NCBI GenBank assembly: GCA_001898505.1
Contig: MKTZ01000025.1
Coordinates: forward strand, 186,001 to 250,000
Reading direction: 5' to 3'
Length of the DNA: 64,000 nt
From: Sphingobacteriales bacterium 50-39
Lineage (GTDB): Bacteria > Bacteroidota > Bacteroidia > Chitinophagales > Chitinophagaceae
The notes beneath the pieces were generated by a model. It saw nothing but the letters and a program-made list of their open reading frames with translations. It ran no database searches and was not told the DNA's origin. Each line of letters begins with the position of its first letter. Position 1 is the stretch's first letter. Below are positions 32,478 through 40,194 of this stretch, one piece after another. The translations under genes were made by a program, and so were the position numbers.

Positions 32478-32518
32478 TTCGGCCCTCCGGTTGTAGAAAA
32501 AATACCTCCGGGCCGAAA
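32477..32518. repeat. Hairpin between the two direct repeats
   Basis: TTTCGGCCC (32477-32485) pairs with GGGCCGAAA (32510-32518) around a 24-base loop, which itself contains further complementary bases (CCGG/CCGG). It separates the two direct repeats in the gap between the YciI-like and DHFR-family genes. Confidence 0.5.
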
Positions 32519-32530
32519 ATGGCTCATGAT

Positions 32531-32561
32531 TGTCCTTCGGACAACCGACCCGTGGTCGGTT
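32531..32561 (-). repeat. Double-hairpin repeat, copy 4 (minus strand, tail diverged)
   Basis: On the minus strand AACCGACC/GGTCGGTT (32543-32561) is followed directly by GTCCGAAGGAC (32532-32542), the same second hairpin as in the 33174 copy. The AGACATT tail is absent and reads AATCATG instead. The first hairpin coincides with one unit of the 24-bp direct repeat. Confidence 0.5.
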
Positions 32562-32569
32562 TTATAAAT
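32546..32569. repeat. 24-bp direct repeat, copy b
   Basis: Identical over 24 bases to 32454-32477, with start points 92 bp apart. It ends 4 bp before the stop codon side of the DHFR-family gene, so the duplicated DNA lies wholly between two genes. Confidence 0.75.
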
Positions 32570-32573
32570 GTAA

Positions 32574-33128
32574 TTACAAAGGCTGATAATTCAACAACAC
32601 CACGCCGCTGCTGAATTTTCGGGTGGATACCAGCCGCAGGTCCAGCTTTTTTTTCAGGCCTTTGAAGGCGGGCGTGCCGGAACCAAGGGCCACCGGGTCG
32701 ATCATGAACTGGTATTCATCGATGAGGCCGGCATCCGCCAGCTGCGTGAGGATGCTGCCACTGCCGAGCAGACACATATCCTTTCCCGGTGTCTCCTTCA
32801 GACGGCGAACTTCTTTTGCCAGATCGCCGTTTATGATCCTTGTATTTTCCCAGTCTGCCGTTTTTAACGTCCTGGAGAAAACGATCTTTTCCGCCTTGTT
32901 CATTCCTTTAGCGACTTCAGGCGCCTGCTGCATAGCCATAGGTGTGGGCCAGTAACTCACCATAAGTTCATAGGTTGTACGGCCAAAAAGCAGGATGCCG
33001 CCCTGACCCATGGATTCGCTGGCGAATTTGCCTTCTTCCTCACCATGCCGGTGCCAACTGGTGTCTCCGCCGGGACCTTCGAAATAACCATTCAGGGTCA
33101 GAAAATTGAAAACTACTAACTTTCTCAT
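32574..33128 (-). CDS. Dihydrofolate-reductase-family (RibD C-terminal-like) protein
   Basis: A 184-residue protein of the DHFR/RibD-C superfamily. MRKLVVFNFLTLNGYFEGPGG is the first strand and loop, then ILLFGRTTYELMVSYWPT with the conserved GRxTYE motif, KIVFSRTLKTADWENTRII and the NADPH-binding LLGSGSILTQLADAGLIDEYQFMIDPVALGSGTPAF. These are hallmarks of the large group annotated as dihydrofolate reductase family; real folate reduction is unlikely. The start at 33128 is chosen since the first strand begins there. A second paralogue lies at 56475. It is divergent from the first ArsR gene and might share its operator region. Confidence 0.92.
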   Translation of the reverse strand: MRKLVVFNFLTLNGYFEGPGGDTSWHRHGEEEGKFASESMGQGGILLFGRTTYELMVSYWPTPMAMQQAPEVAKGMNKAEKIVFSRTLKTADWENTRIINGDLAKEVRRLKETPGKDMCLLGSGSILTQLADAGLIDEYQFMIDPVALGSGTPAFKGLKKKLDLRLVSTRKFSSGVVLLNYQPL

Positions 33129-33173
33129 TTTGAAAGATTTAATTTTTTGTGAAGCAATTATTACACCTACCGG

Positions 33174-33210
33174 GAACCGCTGGAAGCGGTTCGTCCGAAG
33201 GACAGACATT
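33174..33210 (+). repeat. Double-hairpin repeat, copy 2 (37 bp)
   Basis: GAACCGC/GCGGTTC (33174-33192) is followed directly by GTCC-GAA-GGAC (33193-33203) and AGACATT (33204-33210), the same length and order as copy 1. Against copy 1 a G-C pair in stem 1 is an A-T pair here, and an A-A mismatch in stem 2 is a C-G pair: changes that keep both stems. Confidence 0.6.
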
Positions 33211-33217
33211 AACGATA

Positions 33218-33260
33218 TGTGGAAATTGGGTTATTTTTTCATGCGAGACCAATTCCCACA
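33218..33260. repeat. Hairpin downstream of repeat copy 2
   Basis: TGTGGAAATTGG (33218-33229) pairs with CCAATTCCCACA (33249-33260), with one mismatch, around a 19-base loop rich in T. It lies in the divergent gap between the DHFR-family gene and the first ArsR gene. Confidence 0.45.
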
Positions 33261-33331
33261 CTTTATATCAAATGAGATGATCGCTTTTGGACAAGGGAGT
33301 GAAGATTTTTTTGGGCGACCGGCAAAAATAA

Positions 33332-33379
33332 TTTGCGTAAGTAAATCCTTACGCATATATTTGTAAGCAAATACTTACA
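33332..33379 (+). promoter_or_regulatory. Promoter and twin operators of ArsR module 1
   Basis: TTTG (33332-33335), a 20-bp spacer and TATATTTG (33356-33363) form a full Bacteroidota promoter. Palindrome 1, GTAAG-N6-CTTAC (33337-33352, longer arms TGCGTAAG/CTTACGCA), fills the spacer. Palindrome 2, GTAAG-N6-CTTAC (33363-33378), starts on the last base of the -7 element. Ten bases separate the two, about two and a half helical turns centre to centre (26 bp). Binding of ArsR to both would block the polymerase. Confidence 0.75.
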
Positions 33380-33389
33380 TAAATATTCT

Positions 33390-33734
33390 ATGCAGACGCG
33401 AAGAGATGTGTTCCAGGCGATAGCTGACCCCACGCGGCGTGGGATCATCAATCTTATAGCCTATCAATCCTTAAACCTGAATGCGATAGCAGAGAACTTT
33501 CCTATGAGCCGCCCTGCCATATCACAGCATATAAAGGTACTCACCGAGTGTGGGCTTATCATCATAAAGAAGCAGGGGAGGGAACGTTATTGCGAGGCCC
33601 GGCTGCAGCAGCTGAATGAAGTGTCGGTGTGGATAGAGCGGTACAGGAGGCTGTGGGACGAGCAGTTCGAGGCGTTGGATGAGGTGCTGGAGGAGCTAAA
33701 GGCCAAAGAGAAAAAAAAGAACAAAAGAAAATAA
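33390..33734 (+). CDS. ArsR-family repressor of module 1
   Basis: A 114-residue winged-helix protein of the ArsR/SmtB type. RRDVFQAIADPTRRGIINLIA is the classic first helix pair, LNAIAENFPMSRPAISQHIKVLTECGLI the helix-turn-helix with recognition helix SRPAISQH, and KKQGRERYCEARLQQLNEV the wing. No CVC metal site is visible, so it belongs to the metal-independent ArsR group that is paired with AHSA1/SRPBCC proteins. A Lys-rich tail ends the protein. Twin palindromes overlap its promoter. The AHSA1 gene follows after 22 bp. Confidence 0.93.
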   Translation: MQTRRDVFQAIADPTRRGIINLIAYQSLNLNAIAENFPMSRPAISQHIKVLTECGLIIIKKQGRERYCEARLQQLNEVSVWIERYRRLWDEQFEALDEVLEELKAKEKKKNKRK

Positions 33735-33756
33735 ACAACAACTAAAAACGTCAACC

Positions 33757-34254
33757 ATGTCAAAGAACAAAACAACGATCGTGGCGGAGCCCGGGAAACA
33801 AGAAGCCTTTATCATCCGGGAATTCGAGGCGCCCAGGGAGCTGGTATACAAAGCATTTACGGATCCCAAGCTGTTGCCCAGATGGGTTGGACCGTGTGAT
33901 ATGAAAATGAAGATCGATGTGCTGGAACCGGGCGATGGAGGCAGATGGCGGTTTATTCACACGACAAAGGATGGGCACGATTTCGGATTTCATGGCGTCT
34001 GTCATGAGGCGACGGCGCCGGAGAGGCTTATTCGCACTTTTGAATTTGAAGGTCTTCCGGAGAGGGGGCATGTGGTGCTGGAGACGGCGATCTTTGAGGC
34101 ATTGCCGGGTGACAGAACAAAGGTGACGATACAGTCTGTGTTCAGGAGCGTACAGGACAGGGATGGGATGATCATGTCGGGTATGGAGAAAGGCGTGGTC
34201 GAGAGTCACGAGAAGCTGGATGAACTGTTTGAAAAAGAGCTGCAATTGAAATAG
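33757..34254 (+). CDS. AHSA1/SRPBCC-family protein of ArsR module 1
   Basis: A 165-residue START-like protein. AFIIREFEAPRELVYKAFTDPKLLPRWVGP is the canonical AHSA1 N-terminus, followed by GGRWRFIHTTKDGHDFGFHGVCHEATAPERLIRTFEFEG, FEALPGDRTKVTIQSVF and the C-terminal helix GVVESHEKLDELFEKEL. These helix-grip proteins bind hydrophobic ligands in a deep cavity; ligands are unknown for this bacterial group. It is cotranscribed with the ArsR gene, and with the peptide deformylase-like gene 14 bp downstream. Confidence 0.92.
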   Translation: MSKNKTTIVAEPGKQEAFIIREFEAPRELVYKAFTDPKLLPRWVGPCDMKMKIDVLEPGDGGRWRFIHTTKDGHDFGFHGVCHEATAPERLIRTFEFEGLPERGHVVLETAIFEALPGDRTKVTIQSVFRSVQDRDGMIMSGMEKGVVESHEKLDELFEKELQLK

Positions 34255-34268
34255 GCTATCTTTATGGG

Positions 34269-34754
34269 ATGAAAACCTTGAAAGATCTGCTGTTATTGGG
34301 CGACCCGCGATTGTATGCCGTCTGTGAACCGGTGCTGCCTTCCGAGCTCCCCCTTGTGAAGGGCTGGGTGGCCGACCTGGAGAATGTGATGGCAGAGGTA
34401 AAGGCCCGATACAATTTCGGGAGAGCCATTGCCGGCCCACAGCTCGGTATCATGAAGAGACTGGTCTATATGAATATCGACAGGCCGGTGGTCTTTATCA
34501 ATCCGGAACTGGTCCATCTTAGTGAAGAGCTGTTCGAGCTATGGGATGACTGTATGAGCTTTCCCAATCTGCTGGTCAAAGTGAAAAGACACCGTAGCCT
34601 GACGATCAAATACCTGGATGAGCGCTGGCAGCCGCAGGAATGGGACATGAAGGACGATCTGTCGGAGCTGCTGCAGCATGAATATGATCATCTGAACGGT
34701 GTCCTTTGTACGATGAGGGCTATCGACGAGAGGTCGTTTAAATGGCGTCCCTGA
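34269..34754 (+). CDS. Peptide-deformylase-like protein with divergent motifs
   Basis: A 161-residue member of the Def family. Motif 3, LLQHEYDHLNG, keeps both zinc His residues and the catalytic Glu. Motif 1 reads GRAIAGPQLG instead of GxGLAAPQVG, and motif 2 reads WDDCMSFP instead of EGCLS; the metal-binding Cys is kept, but the Glu before it is Asp. It is likely still metal-binding and perhaps active on a different N-formyl substrate. It starts 14 bp after the AHSA1 gene and is probably in the same operon, so it is likely an accessory rather than the housekeeping deformylase. Confidence 0.85.
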   Translation: MKTLKDLLLLGDPRLYAVCEPVLPSELPLVKGWVADLENVMAEVKARYNFGRAIAGPQLGIMKRLVYMNIDRPVVFINPELVHLSEELFELWDDCMSFPNLLVKVKRHRSLTIKYLDERWQPQEWDMKDDLSELLQHEYDHLNGVLCTMRAIDERSFKWRP

Positions 34755-34872
34755 TGGGGGGCTACCGATGGATCCGGGGCGTAATAACAGCCCGTTAACC
34801 AAATACGGGCAATATGGTTTAAACATTGCAGTTATGTCGTGATCGTAGCAATGTTAAACTAAAAAATCTACC

Positions 34873-35808
34873 ATGAAAAGATCCATTCTCGGCGCACTTT
34901 TTTTAGTGGCGCTTTCTTTTTCGACGACATGGGTTTCCGCACAGTTTGCCGTTACTGTAGGCGTCACGATCCGGACTGCGCCACCGGCTATACCTGTATA
35001 TACTCAACCGGCTTGCCCCGTCGAGGGTTGGCTGTGGACACCGGGCTATTGGGCATACGACGACTATGACGGATATTATTGGGTACCCGGTGTTTGGCTG
35101 GCGCCCCCCCGTCCCGGATTTCTTTGGACCCCTGGTTATTGGGGGTTTGTGGGTGGAGTATATGGATGGCATGCAGGTTACTGGGGGCCTCATATCGGAT
35201 TTTATGGTGGGGTAAATTACGGCTATGGTTACGGAGGAGTTGGATTTGTGGGAGGTGAGTGGCATGGCAGTGTTTTCCGGTATAATACGGCTGTTGTGAA
35301 TGTGAATACAACCGTAGTGCATAACACCTATGTCAACAACACCGTCGTCGTCAACAATAATACAACGGTGAACAGGGTCAGCTATAATGGAGGAGCGGGT
35401 ACTTCTTCGCGGCCCACTCCACAGGAACAGTCGGCAATGAATGAGAATCACGTAGCCCCGACACAGGAGCAGGTGTCGCATAATCAGACCGCCAGCCGGG
35501 ATAAGAATGCTTTTGCTTCCAACAATGGAGGCAGACCCGCTACCACGGCTATGAGCAAGGTAGGCGGCGAGCGTTTTGGCTCGGAAGGACATAGCGCCCC
35601 CGCTCCGATAGAAAGACCTGCCGGGCATACCAACAACCAGGCAGCCATGGCGCACAATGCTCCCGCGCACGAGCCGCGTTCTCAAATGCAGCAGCCACAT
35701 CCTCAGCGTCAGCAACCACATCCACAACCTAATGGCAGACCTCATGCCGGAGGGCAACGTGGGGAAGGCCCCCGTGGAGAAGGAGAAGGCCACAGACGTG
35801 AACATTAA
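34873..35808 (+). CDS. YXWGXW-repeat secreted protein
   Basis: A 311-residue exported protein with a signal peptide to about residue 24 (TTWVSAQ). Residues 45-125 hold aromatic YXWGXW/WxPGYW repeats: GWLWTPGYWAYDD, YYWVPGVWLAPP, FLWTPGYWGFVGG, YGWHAGYWGPH. A Gly/Tyr stretch (GGVNYGYGYGGVGFVGG) follows, then a Val/Asn/Thr-rich strand region (NTTVVHNTYVNNTVVVNNNTT split by context), and a low-complexity tail rich in Gln, His, Pro, Gly and Arg. It is probably associated with the cell envelope; function is unknown for the family. An intrinsic terminator follows. Confidence 0.92.
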   Translation: MKRSILGALFLVALSFSTTWVSAQFAVTVGVTIRTAPPAIPVYTQPACPVEGWLWTPGYWAYDDYDGYYWVPGVWLAPPRPGFLWTPGYWGFVGGVYGWHAGYWGPHIGFYGGVNYGYGYGGVGFVGGEWHGSVFRYNTAVVNVNTTVVHNTYVNNTVVVNNNTTVNRVSYNGGAGTSSRPTPQEQSAMNENHVAPTQEQVSHNQTASRDKNAFASNNGGRPATTAMSKVGGERFGSEGHSAPAPIERPAGHTNNQAAMAHNAPAHEPRSQMQQPHPQRQQPHPQPNGRPHAGGQRGEGPRGEGEGHRREH

Positions 35809-35818
35809 ATTAATAACG

Positions 35819-35840
35819 CCCCGCTGATGCGGGGTTTTTT
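35819..35840 (+). terminator. Intrinsic terminator after the YXWGXW gene
   Basis: CCCCGC (35819-35824) and GCGGGG (35829-35834) over a TGAT loop, followed by six T. It lies about 10 bp after the stop codon. Confidence 0.88.
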
Positions 35841-35877
35841 ATTTCTGTATCTTAGGGCAGGCCATTAAATACATATC

Positions 35878-37125
35878 ATGGAGGATGACTTGTTCAAAAA
35901 GCTGGTGATGATCAGGAGACAGCTGCATCAGAATCCCGAGCTTGGGTTTGTGGAGTTCAAGACAGCCGCACTATTACAGTCGGAGCTGGAGGCATTACAG
36001 ATACCGGTGGAAAGAATAGTATCCACAGGGCTTATCGGCACCCTGAAAAAAGGCGCAGGACCTGTTATCGTATTGCGTGCCGACATGGATGCTCTGCCGG
36101 TACAAGAGGATACGGGGCTGTCCTTTTCGTCGTTGACAGACGGATGTATGCATGCCTGCGGGCACGATCTGCATATGACCATGTTGCTGGGCGCGGCCCA
36201 TTTACTAAAGAATGCTGCATTTGAAGGTACTGTCCACTTTGTTTTTCAGCCTTCGGAGGAAGGCTCCCTGCGCAGTCCTGAAAAGGGCAAATCCGGAGGA
36301 CAGGTTCTGATGGAGACGGGGGCGCTTGCCGGTGCTGATGCTGTGCTGGGGTTGCATGTACATCCCTTGTTGCCGGTGGGACAACTGGGATACAGGATCG
36401 GAGAGTCTTTTGCCAATGTCGGCAATTTTTATATACGCATAGACGGGAAGGGTGGTCATCCCGGGGCCATGAAGCATGTCATCGACCCTGTTGTGGTGGC
36501 GGGCCGTCTCATTACCGAGGCCCGAGCCATCGTAGGGCCACAGCCTGACCCGCCCACCGAAGTGCTGGCCATCACTCACGTAGAGACGCTGGCAAAGCCG
36601 AGCTTCAATGTGATCCCTTCCAGCGTCCTTCTTCAGGGCTCCCTGCGTGCGCTGCATATGGAGGTCTATAAAGGGCTTGTAAAAAAACTGCAGGGTATAC
36701 TGAGCAACCTCGAGCGTGAATTCGGTTGTCAGATCACGTTGGAATTTACGGCGTACTATCCCAGCCTTTTGAATGATAAAGGGCTCTTCGACATGCTGCT
36801 GCCTGTCAAGGAAAAAATATTTGGCAAAGACCACGTCATAGAAAGTCAGCCCTATCTGATAGGAGAGGATTTTGCCTATTATTCAAGAAGCATACCCGGC
36901 CAGTTCTATTTTTTAGGAGCAAAGACAGCGGAGAATGACTCTTTCTTTCTTCATCATCCCCAGGTGACCTTTAACGAAGATTGTATCCCTTATGGCGCCG
37001 AGCTCCTGGCCAGCGGCGCATTACAGTTGGAAAAGTCGATGGCAGGCAGGCAAAAACCGGAGGGGGATCAACGTTCATCCGGGACACGGCGGCCGGATAG
37101 GGATGTCCTGGCAAAGAGGAAATAA
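35878..37125 (+). CDS. M20-family amidohydrolase (N-acyl-amino-acid / hippurate hydrolase type)
   Basis: A 415-residue metallopeptidase. RRQLHQNPELGFVEFKTAALL is the family's N-terminal block, VLRADMDALPVQEDTGL the first metal-binding segment, MHACGHDLHMTMLLGAAHLL the second, FVFQPSEEG carries the catalytic Glu pair, LGLHVHPLLPVGQLGYR the third, and the bacterial-exopeptidase dimerisation domain (IRIDGKGGHPGAMKHVIDPVVVA) interrupts it. PYLIGEDFAYYSRSIPG holds the last ligands. It hydrolyses N-acyl amino acids; the acyl group is not determined. The last 20 or so residues are basic and low in conservation because the gene runs 58 bp into the convergent gene at 37068. Confidence 0.93.
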   Translation: MEDDLFKKLVMIRRQLHQNPELGFVEFKTAALLQSELEALQIPVERIVSTGLIGTLKKGAGPVIVLRADMDALPVQEDTGLSFSSLTDGCMHACGHDLHMTMLLGAAHLLKNAAFEGTVHFVFQPSEEGSLRSPEKGKSGGQVLMETGALAGADAVLGLHVHPLLPVGQLGYRIGESFANVGNFYIRIDGKGGHPGAMKHVIDPVVVAGRLITEARAIVGPQPDPPTEVLAITHVETLAKPSFNVIPSSVLLQGSLRALHMEVYKGLVKKLQGILSNLEREFGCQITLEFTAYYPSLLNDKGLFDMLLPVKEKIFGKDHVIESQPYLIGEDFAYYSRSIPGQFYFLGAKTAENDSFFLHHPQVTFNEDCIPYGAELLASGALQLEKSMAGRQKPEGDQRSSGTRRPDRDVLAKRK

Positions 37126-38513
37126 TGTACGCTGTCCGTCCCCATCAATATATATTGATCCAATCGAAAATTTTTTATCGAATCGGGCGCCAGGATCAAA
37201 ATGTCTTCTGTCCGGGTGAACGTCTCCTTTTTATCCATCTTTAACGGTTTGTCTGGGTCTCTTTTCATACATTGGAACTGCAGGTCTTCCGCTACATAAT
37301 ATTCCAGGGACTCTCCCGTATAGCCGATGCTGCTGACGGCAGCGATGCGCGGCCCCATATTTTTAAAAGCAGCCCGGATGGTATAGTCGATGGCATAATT
37401 CTCCATATGTCTTTTTAGGAAATTCGTATAGCAGGCCAGCATGATTACGACGACCATACCAACCGCGGGCCAGGACCAATTTTTCAAAGCTGTGCGGAGA
37501 TACCAGGTCAGCAGGGAAATAAGATAGCCGACACAAAGCGCCAGCGGGACTACGAGGTAAGACCAGGTGCGGGGATAGGGGAGGATGGGATTGGCCAGTA
37601 AAATGACAGGGGGTGAGACCAGCATCACGGCAGATACAACAGCCAGGAACATAGTTTTTCTTTCGCAAAAAAGATTGTACAGTATTCCGGCAGGAATACA
37701 GATTATTATCGTAAAGAGGGGAGCTTTGTCGATGCCTGTAAGAAAATGCAGGGTGGCGGGCAACGTGTGGGGAAGAGCCTGTGCCAGCTGAGTCATAGTT
37801 AGTTTTGAGAAGCCATCCGGATGCGTAAATTTTTGTATCCCATTAGCGTGTACGACGGGTACATAAAGCAGGACAGCTACAAGACCGGCTTTTGCATGGT
37901 CTATTACCAACAGTCTGAAGGAAGACCATTGTCTCTTGCTTATAAAGTACAGACCCAGCGTGCCGCTTATGACAAGGGCGGTGTAGATGAAGGAGGGCAT
38001 GGAGTAGAGACCTGCCACCAGACTGATCCAATACAGGTATCTGTACCTGCGAAGCGTGGCGTCCTTTGCCAGGTGATCTGCCGCGTAGAACGAGAGAACG
38101 GTGAACAGGATCAAAAAGGAATAGCCTCTTGCTTCTATGGAATAGAGCACAAAGGGATAGGCGGAGGCAAAGAGGGCCGTCATCACGAGGGTGATGGGTC
38201 CGGCAAAATGGGTATAGGACAGCTTAAAGAAATAATAGGTAGCAATAAAGCTGGCAAAATAGCTGGGAAGCCGGGTGCCAATCTCCGGGTCGATGCCTGG
38301 CTTGACAAATATGGTCGCTACGAGATTGTACAAGATGTGATTGTTGGGCAGGGGGTAAAATGTGGCGGTCGTCTGAAATCCTCTGCCCGAGAAATACATA
38401 TAGCTCCAGGATTCGTCATAATGAAAAGGTATCCTAAATACAAGATATAAGAAAAAAATGCACTGCACGCCAAGGATGAGATAGAGGCCACGGTAGACGA
38501 GCTTTTCGGGCAT
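37068..38513 (-). CDS. GT39-like integral membrane glycosyltransferase
   Basis: A 481-residue polytopic membrane protein with about 11 predicted helices. Near the N-terminus, FRIPFHYDESWSYMYFSG has the Asp-Glu in the first periplasmic loop that is the metal-binding/catalytic site in ArnT and GT39/GT83 enzymes. ATFYPLPNNHILYNLVATIFV and LYSIEARGYSFLILFTVLSFY follow the same family. After the last helix (about residue 380) a soluble tail extends. These enzymes transfer a sugar from a polyprenyl-phosphate donor. No donor-synthesis gene is adjacent. Its stop lies within the M20 gene. Confidence 0.8.
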   Translation of the reverse strand: MPEKLVYRGLYLILGVQCIFFLYLVFRIPFHYDESWSYMYFSGRGFQTTATFYPLPNNHILYNLVATIFVKPGIDPEIGTRLPSYFASFIATYYFFKLSYTHFAGPITLVMTALFASAYPFVLYSIEARGYSFLILFTVLSFYAADHLAKDATLRRYRYLYWISLVAGLYSMPSFIYTALVISGTLGLYFISKRQWSSFRLLVIDHAKAGLVAVLLYVPVVHANGIQKFTHPDGFSKLTMTQLAQALPHTLPATLHFLTGIDKAPLFTIIICIPAGILYNLFCERKTMFLAVVSAVMLVSPPVILLANPILPYPRTWSYLVVPLALCVGYLISLLTWYLRTALKNWSWPAVGMVVVIMLACYTNFLKRHMENYAIDYTIRAAFKNMGPRIAAVSSIGYTGESLEYYVAEDLQFQCMKRDPDKPLKMDKKETFTRTEDILILAPDSIKNFRLDQYILMGTDSVHYFLFARTSLSGRRVPDER

Positions 38514-38530
38514 GGGTATATTTTGTCATA

Positions 38531-39478
38531 TCAAACGCCTCTTATGGAAATAAGGTTGCTTGTCCCGGCCTGCCGTGCTTTCCTGAAATGGAGGGGAGAG
38601 ACGCCATATTGCGCTTTGAAGACACGACAAAAGGCACTGGTATTCTCAAAGCCACACGAGCAGGTGATTTCCTGCACGGACAGAAAGCTGTGTTTTAGCA
38701 GTCTGGCTGCGTGGGCCAGCCGGACACCGGTGAGATATTGATGGGGTGTCCTGTGAAAGACGGCCTTGAATTGCCGGACCAGCTGGGGAACGGACAGACA
38801 AGCGGCCTGTCCGATGGCCGACAGTTCGGATGGCTCCATAAAACTTGAATGCATAAAGTCCCTGGCAATACAGAGCCGTCTGTATATCTCTGTCCTGGTA
38901 GGGAACCTGACTGCATTTACCTGGCTTGCCTGGTGCATTGCAGATGTATGTATCCTGATCAAATGGCGCAAGAGGAAGATCAGACGCTCATCCATCATGG
39001 CGGGCTCGTATCCATGTCTGTCCAATGCAATTGTAAGCCGTGCCAGGTGTTGCTCTAACTGCGGATCGATGTCGGTGAGGGTTTGGAAAAACTCCGGTGT
39101 GTTTCCGGATAAGGAGGGGTCTTCCAATGATCTTTCCTCCCCGGATAGAGCATCGTGCAATATGGATGAGGCAAAATCTTTTTTAAAAAATACCGAGAAG
39201 ACCCTGACCTTTTCCGTAGTGTCGATCTGGCAGGAGTATTCCTGATTGTTGTTCAGTATGAGGAACTGGCCTGGTCTAACGGCCAGGCGGCGTCCGTCGA
39301 TGCCATACCACTCTTCTCCGCTGCTCACCGTCTTGATCGAGAGGCAGCCTACATGACGGGGGCACCAGCTCTTGCTCGATATGGCATTGAACACCATATT
39401 GTGCTGCTGGAATCTGCTAAAATGCAGCTGTTCGTCAAATCCCGGATCGCTATGGTCCGGCAGACTGGTGAGATACAT
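38531..39478 (-). CDS. AraC-family transcriptional regulator
   Basis: A 315-residue regulator. The N-terminal half is a cupin-like sensor (VGCLSIKTVSSGEEWYGIDGRRLAVRPGQFLILNNNQEYSCQID), typical of ligand-binding AraC proteins. The C-terminal half is the double helix-turn-helix: EPSELSAIGQAACLSVPQLVRQFKAVFHRTPHQYLTGVRLAHAARLL and FLSVQEITCSCGFENTSAFCRVFKAQYGVSPLHFRK. The two genes around it on the same strand, the GT39-like gene (18 bp after its end) and the HD gene (25 bp upstream), may be in one transcript. Its target and ligand are unknown. Confidence 0.92.
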   Translation of the reverse strand: MYLTSLPDHSDPGFDEQLHFSRFQQHNMVFNAISSKSWCPRHVGCLSIKTVSSGEEWYGIDGRRLAVRPGQFLILNNNQEYSCQIDTTEKVRVFSVFFKKDFASSILHDALSGEERSLEDPSLSGNTPEFFQTLTDIDPQLEQHLARLTIALDRHGYEPAMMDERLIFLLRHLIRIHTSAMHQASQVNAVRFPTRTEIYRRLCIARDFMHSSFMEPSELSAIGQAACLSVPQLVRQFKAVFHRTPHQYLTGVRLAHAARLLKHSFLSVQEITCSCGFENTSAFCRVFKAQYGVSPLHFRKARQAGTSNLISIRGV

Positions 39479-39503
39479 GCTACATGGGCTTGATAGTTCA
39501 AAT

Positions 39504-40094
39504 CTACGTAATTTGACGGGCCAGCCATTCGATGTTGTGTTGTTTGCCTTTGTCGAGCAGCTGACGGCAGTATTCTGTAAAATAGCGATGCTGCTGCAGC
39601 AGGTACATGCTTTTTTTGTGCCAGTTCAGGGGTTTTACGCCTGTTCTGATCTCTATCTCCCTTCTGACGGCCTCGTCCGTCTCTCTAAAATATTCGGTCC
39701 CAAAATGAAAAGTGTCTGCATCGCAAAGGATCTCTTCATTCAAAGTAATGGGGTAGGAGGGATATTTTGTTGCCCTTATGCAGCCGGCAACAGAAAGAAT
39801 GGCCTGTTCGGGTATCCGCAGCTGATGCAAATAGTCTTCCATGATCAATACTCCTCTTTCCTCATGACCTTCCATGGGGCCGGACAGATGTCCGATGTCG
39901 TGGAACCAGGCGGCTGTAGTGACGATGAACGGGTCGGCTCCTTTCCCGGCATAATAGCCGGCGATGTCCTGCACATGTCCGACCACCTCGACTGTGTGGT
40001 TGAGATTATGGTAGGGGTATTGATGTGCGGGGGACCTGTCAAATAGCTGCCTTACGAAATCCTCTATATTCTTATCCTGATTGATATAATTCAT
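39504..40094 (-). CDS. HD-domain phosphohydrolase-like protein
   Basis: A 196-residue soluble protein. The metal site is spread over YHNLNHTVEVVGHV (first His), TAAWFHDIGHLSG (the HD pair), and LCDADTFHFG (C-terminal Asp), in the order expected of HD phosphohydrolases. The pattern resembles the group of predicted metal-dependent HD proteins found in many Bacteroidota, for which no substrate is agreed; nucleotides are the usual guess. It is transcribed away from the molybdenum oxidoreductase operon, with 100 bp between them. Confidence 0.88.
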   Translation of the reverse strand: MNYINQDKNIEDFVRQLFDRSPAHQYPYHNLNHTVEVVGHVQDIAGYYAGKGADPFIVTTAAWFHDIGHLSGPMEGHEERGVLIMEDYLHQLRIPEQAILSVAGCIRATKYPSYPITLNEEILCDADTFHFGTEYFRETDEAVRREIEIRTGVKPLNWHKKSMYLLQQHRYFTEYCRQLLDKGKQHNIEWLARQIT

Positions 40095-40194
40095 TGCTGT
40101 CGGGTAGGTGGGCGGGCCTGATCTTAAAGATCTAAGAAAATTCTGAGTGAATTCTGTATTCAGGTTATTCGGTCGTAATTAGGTAAATTTAAAT

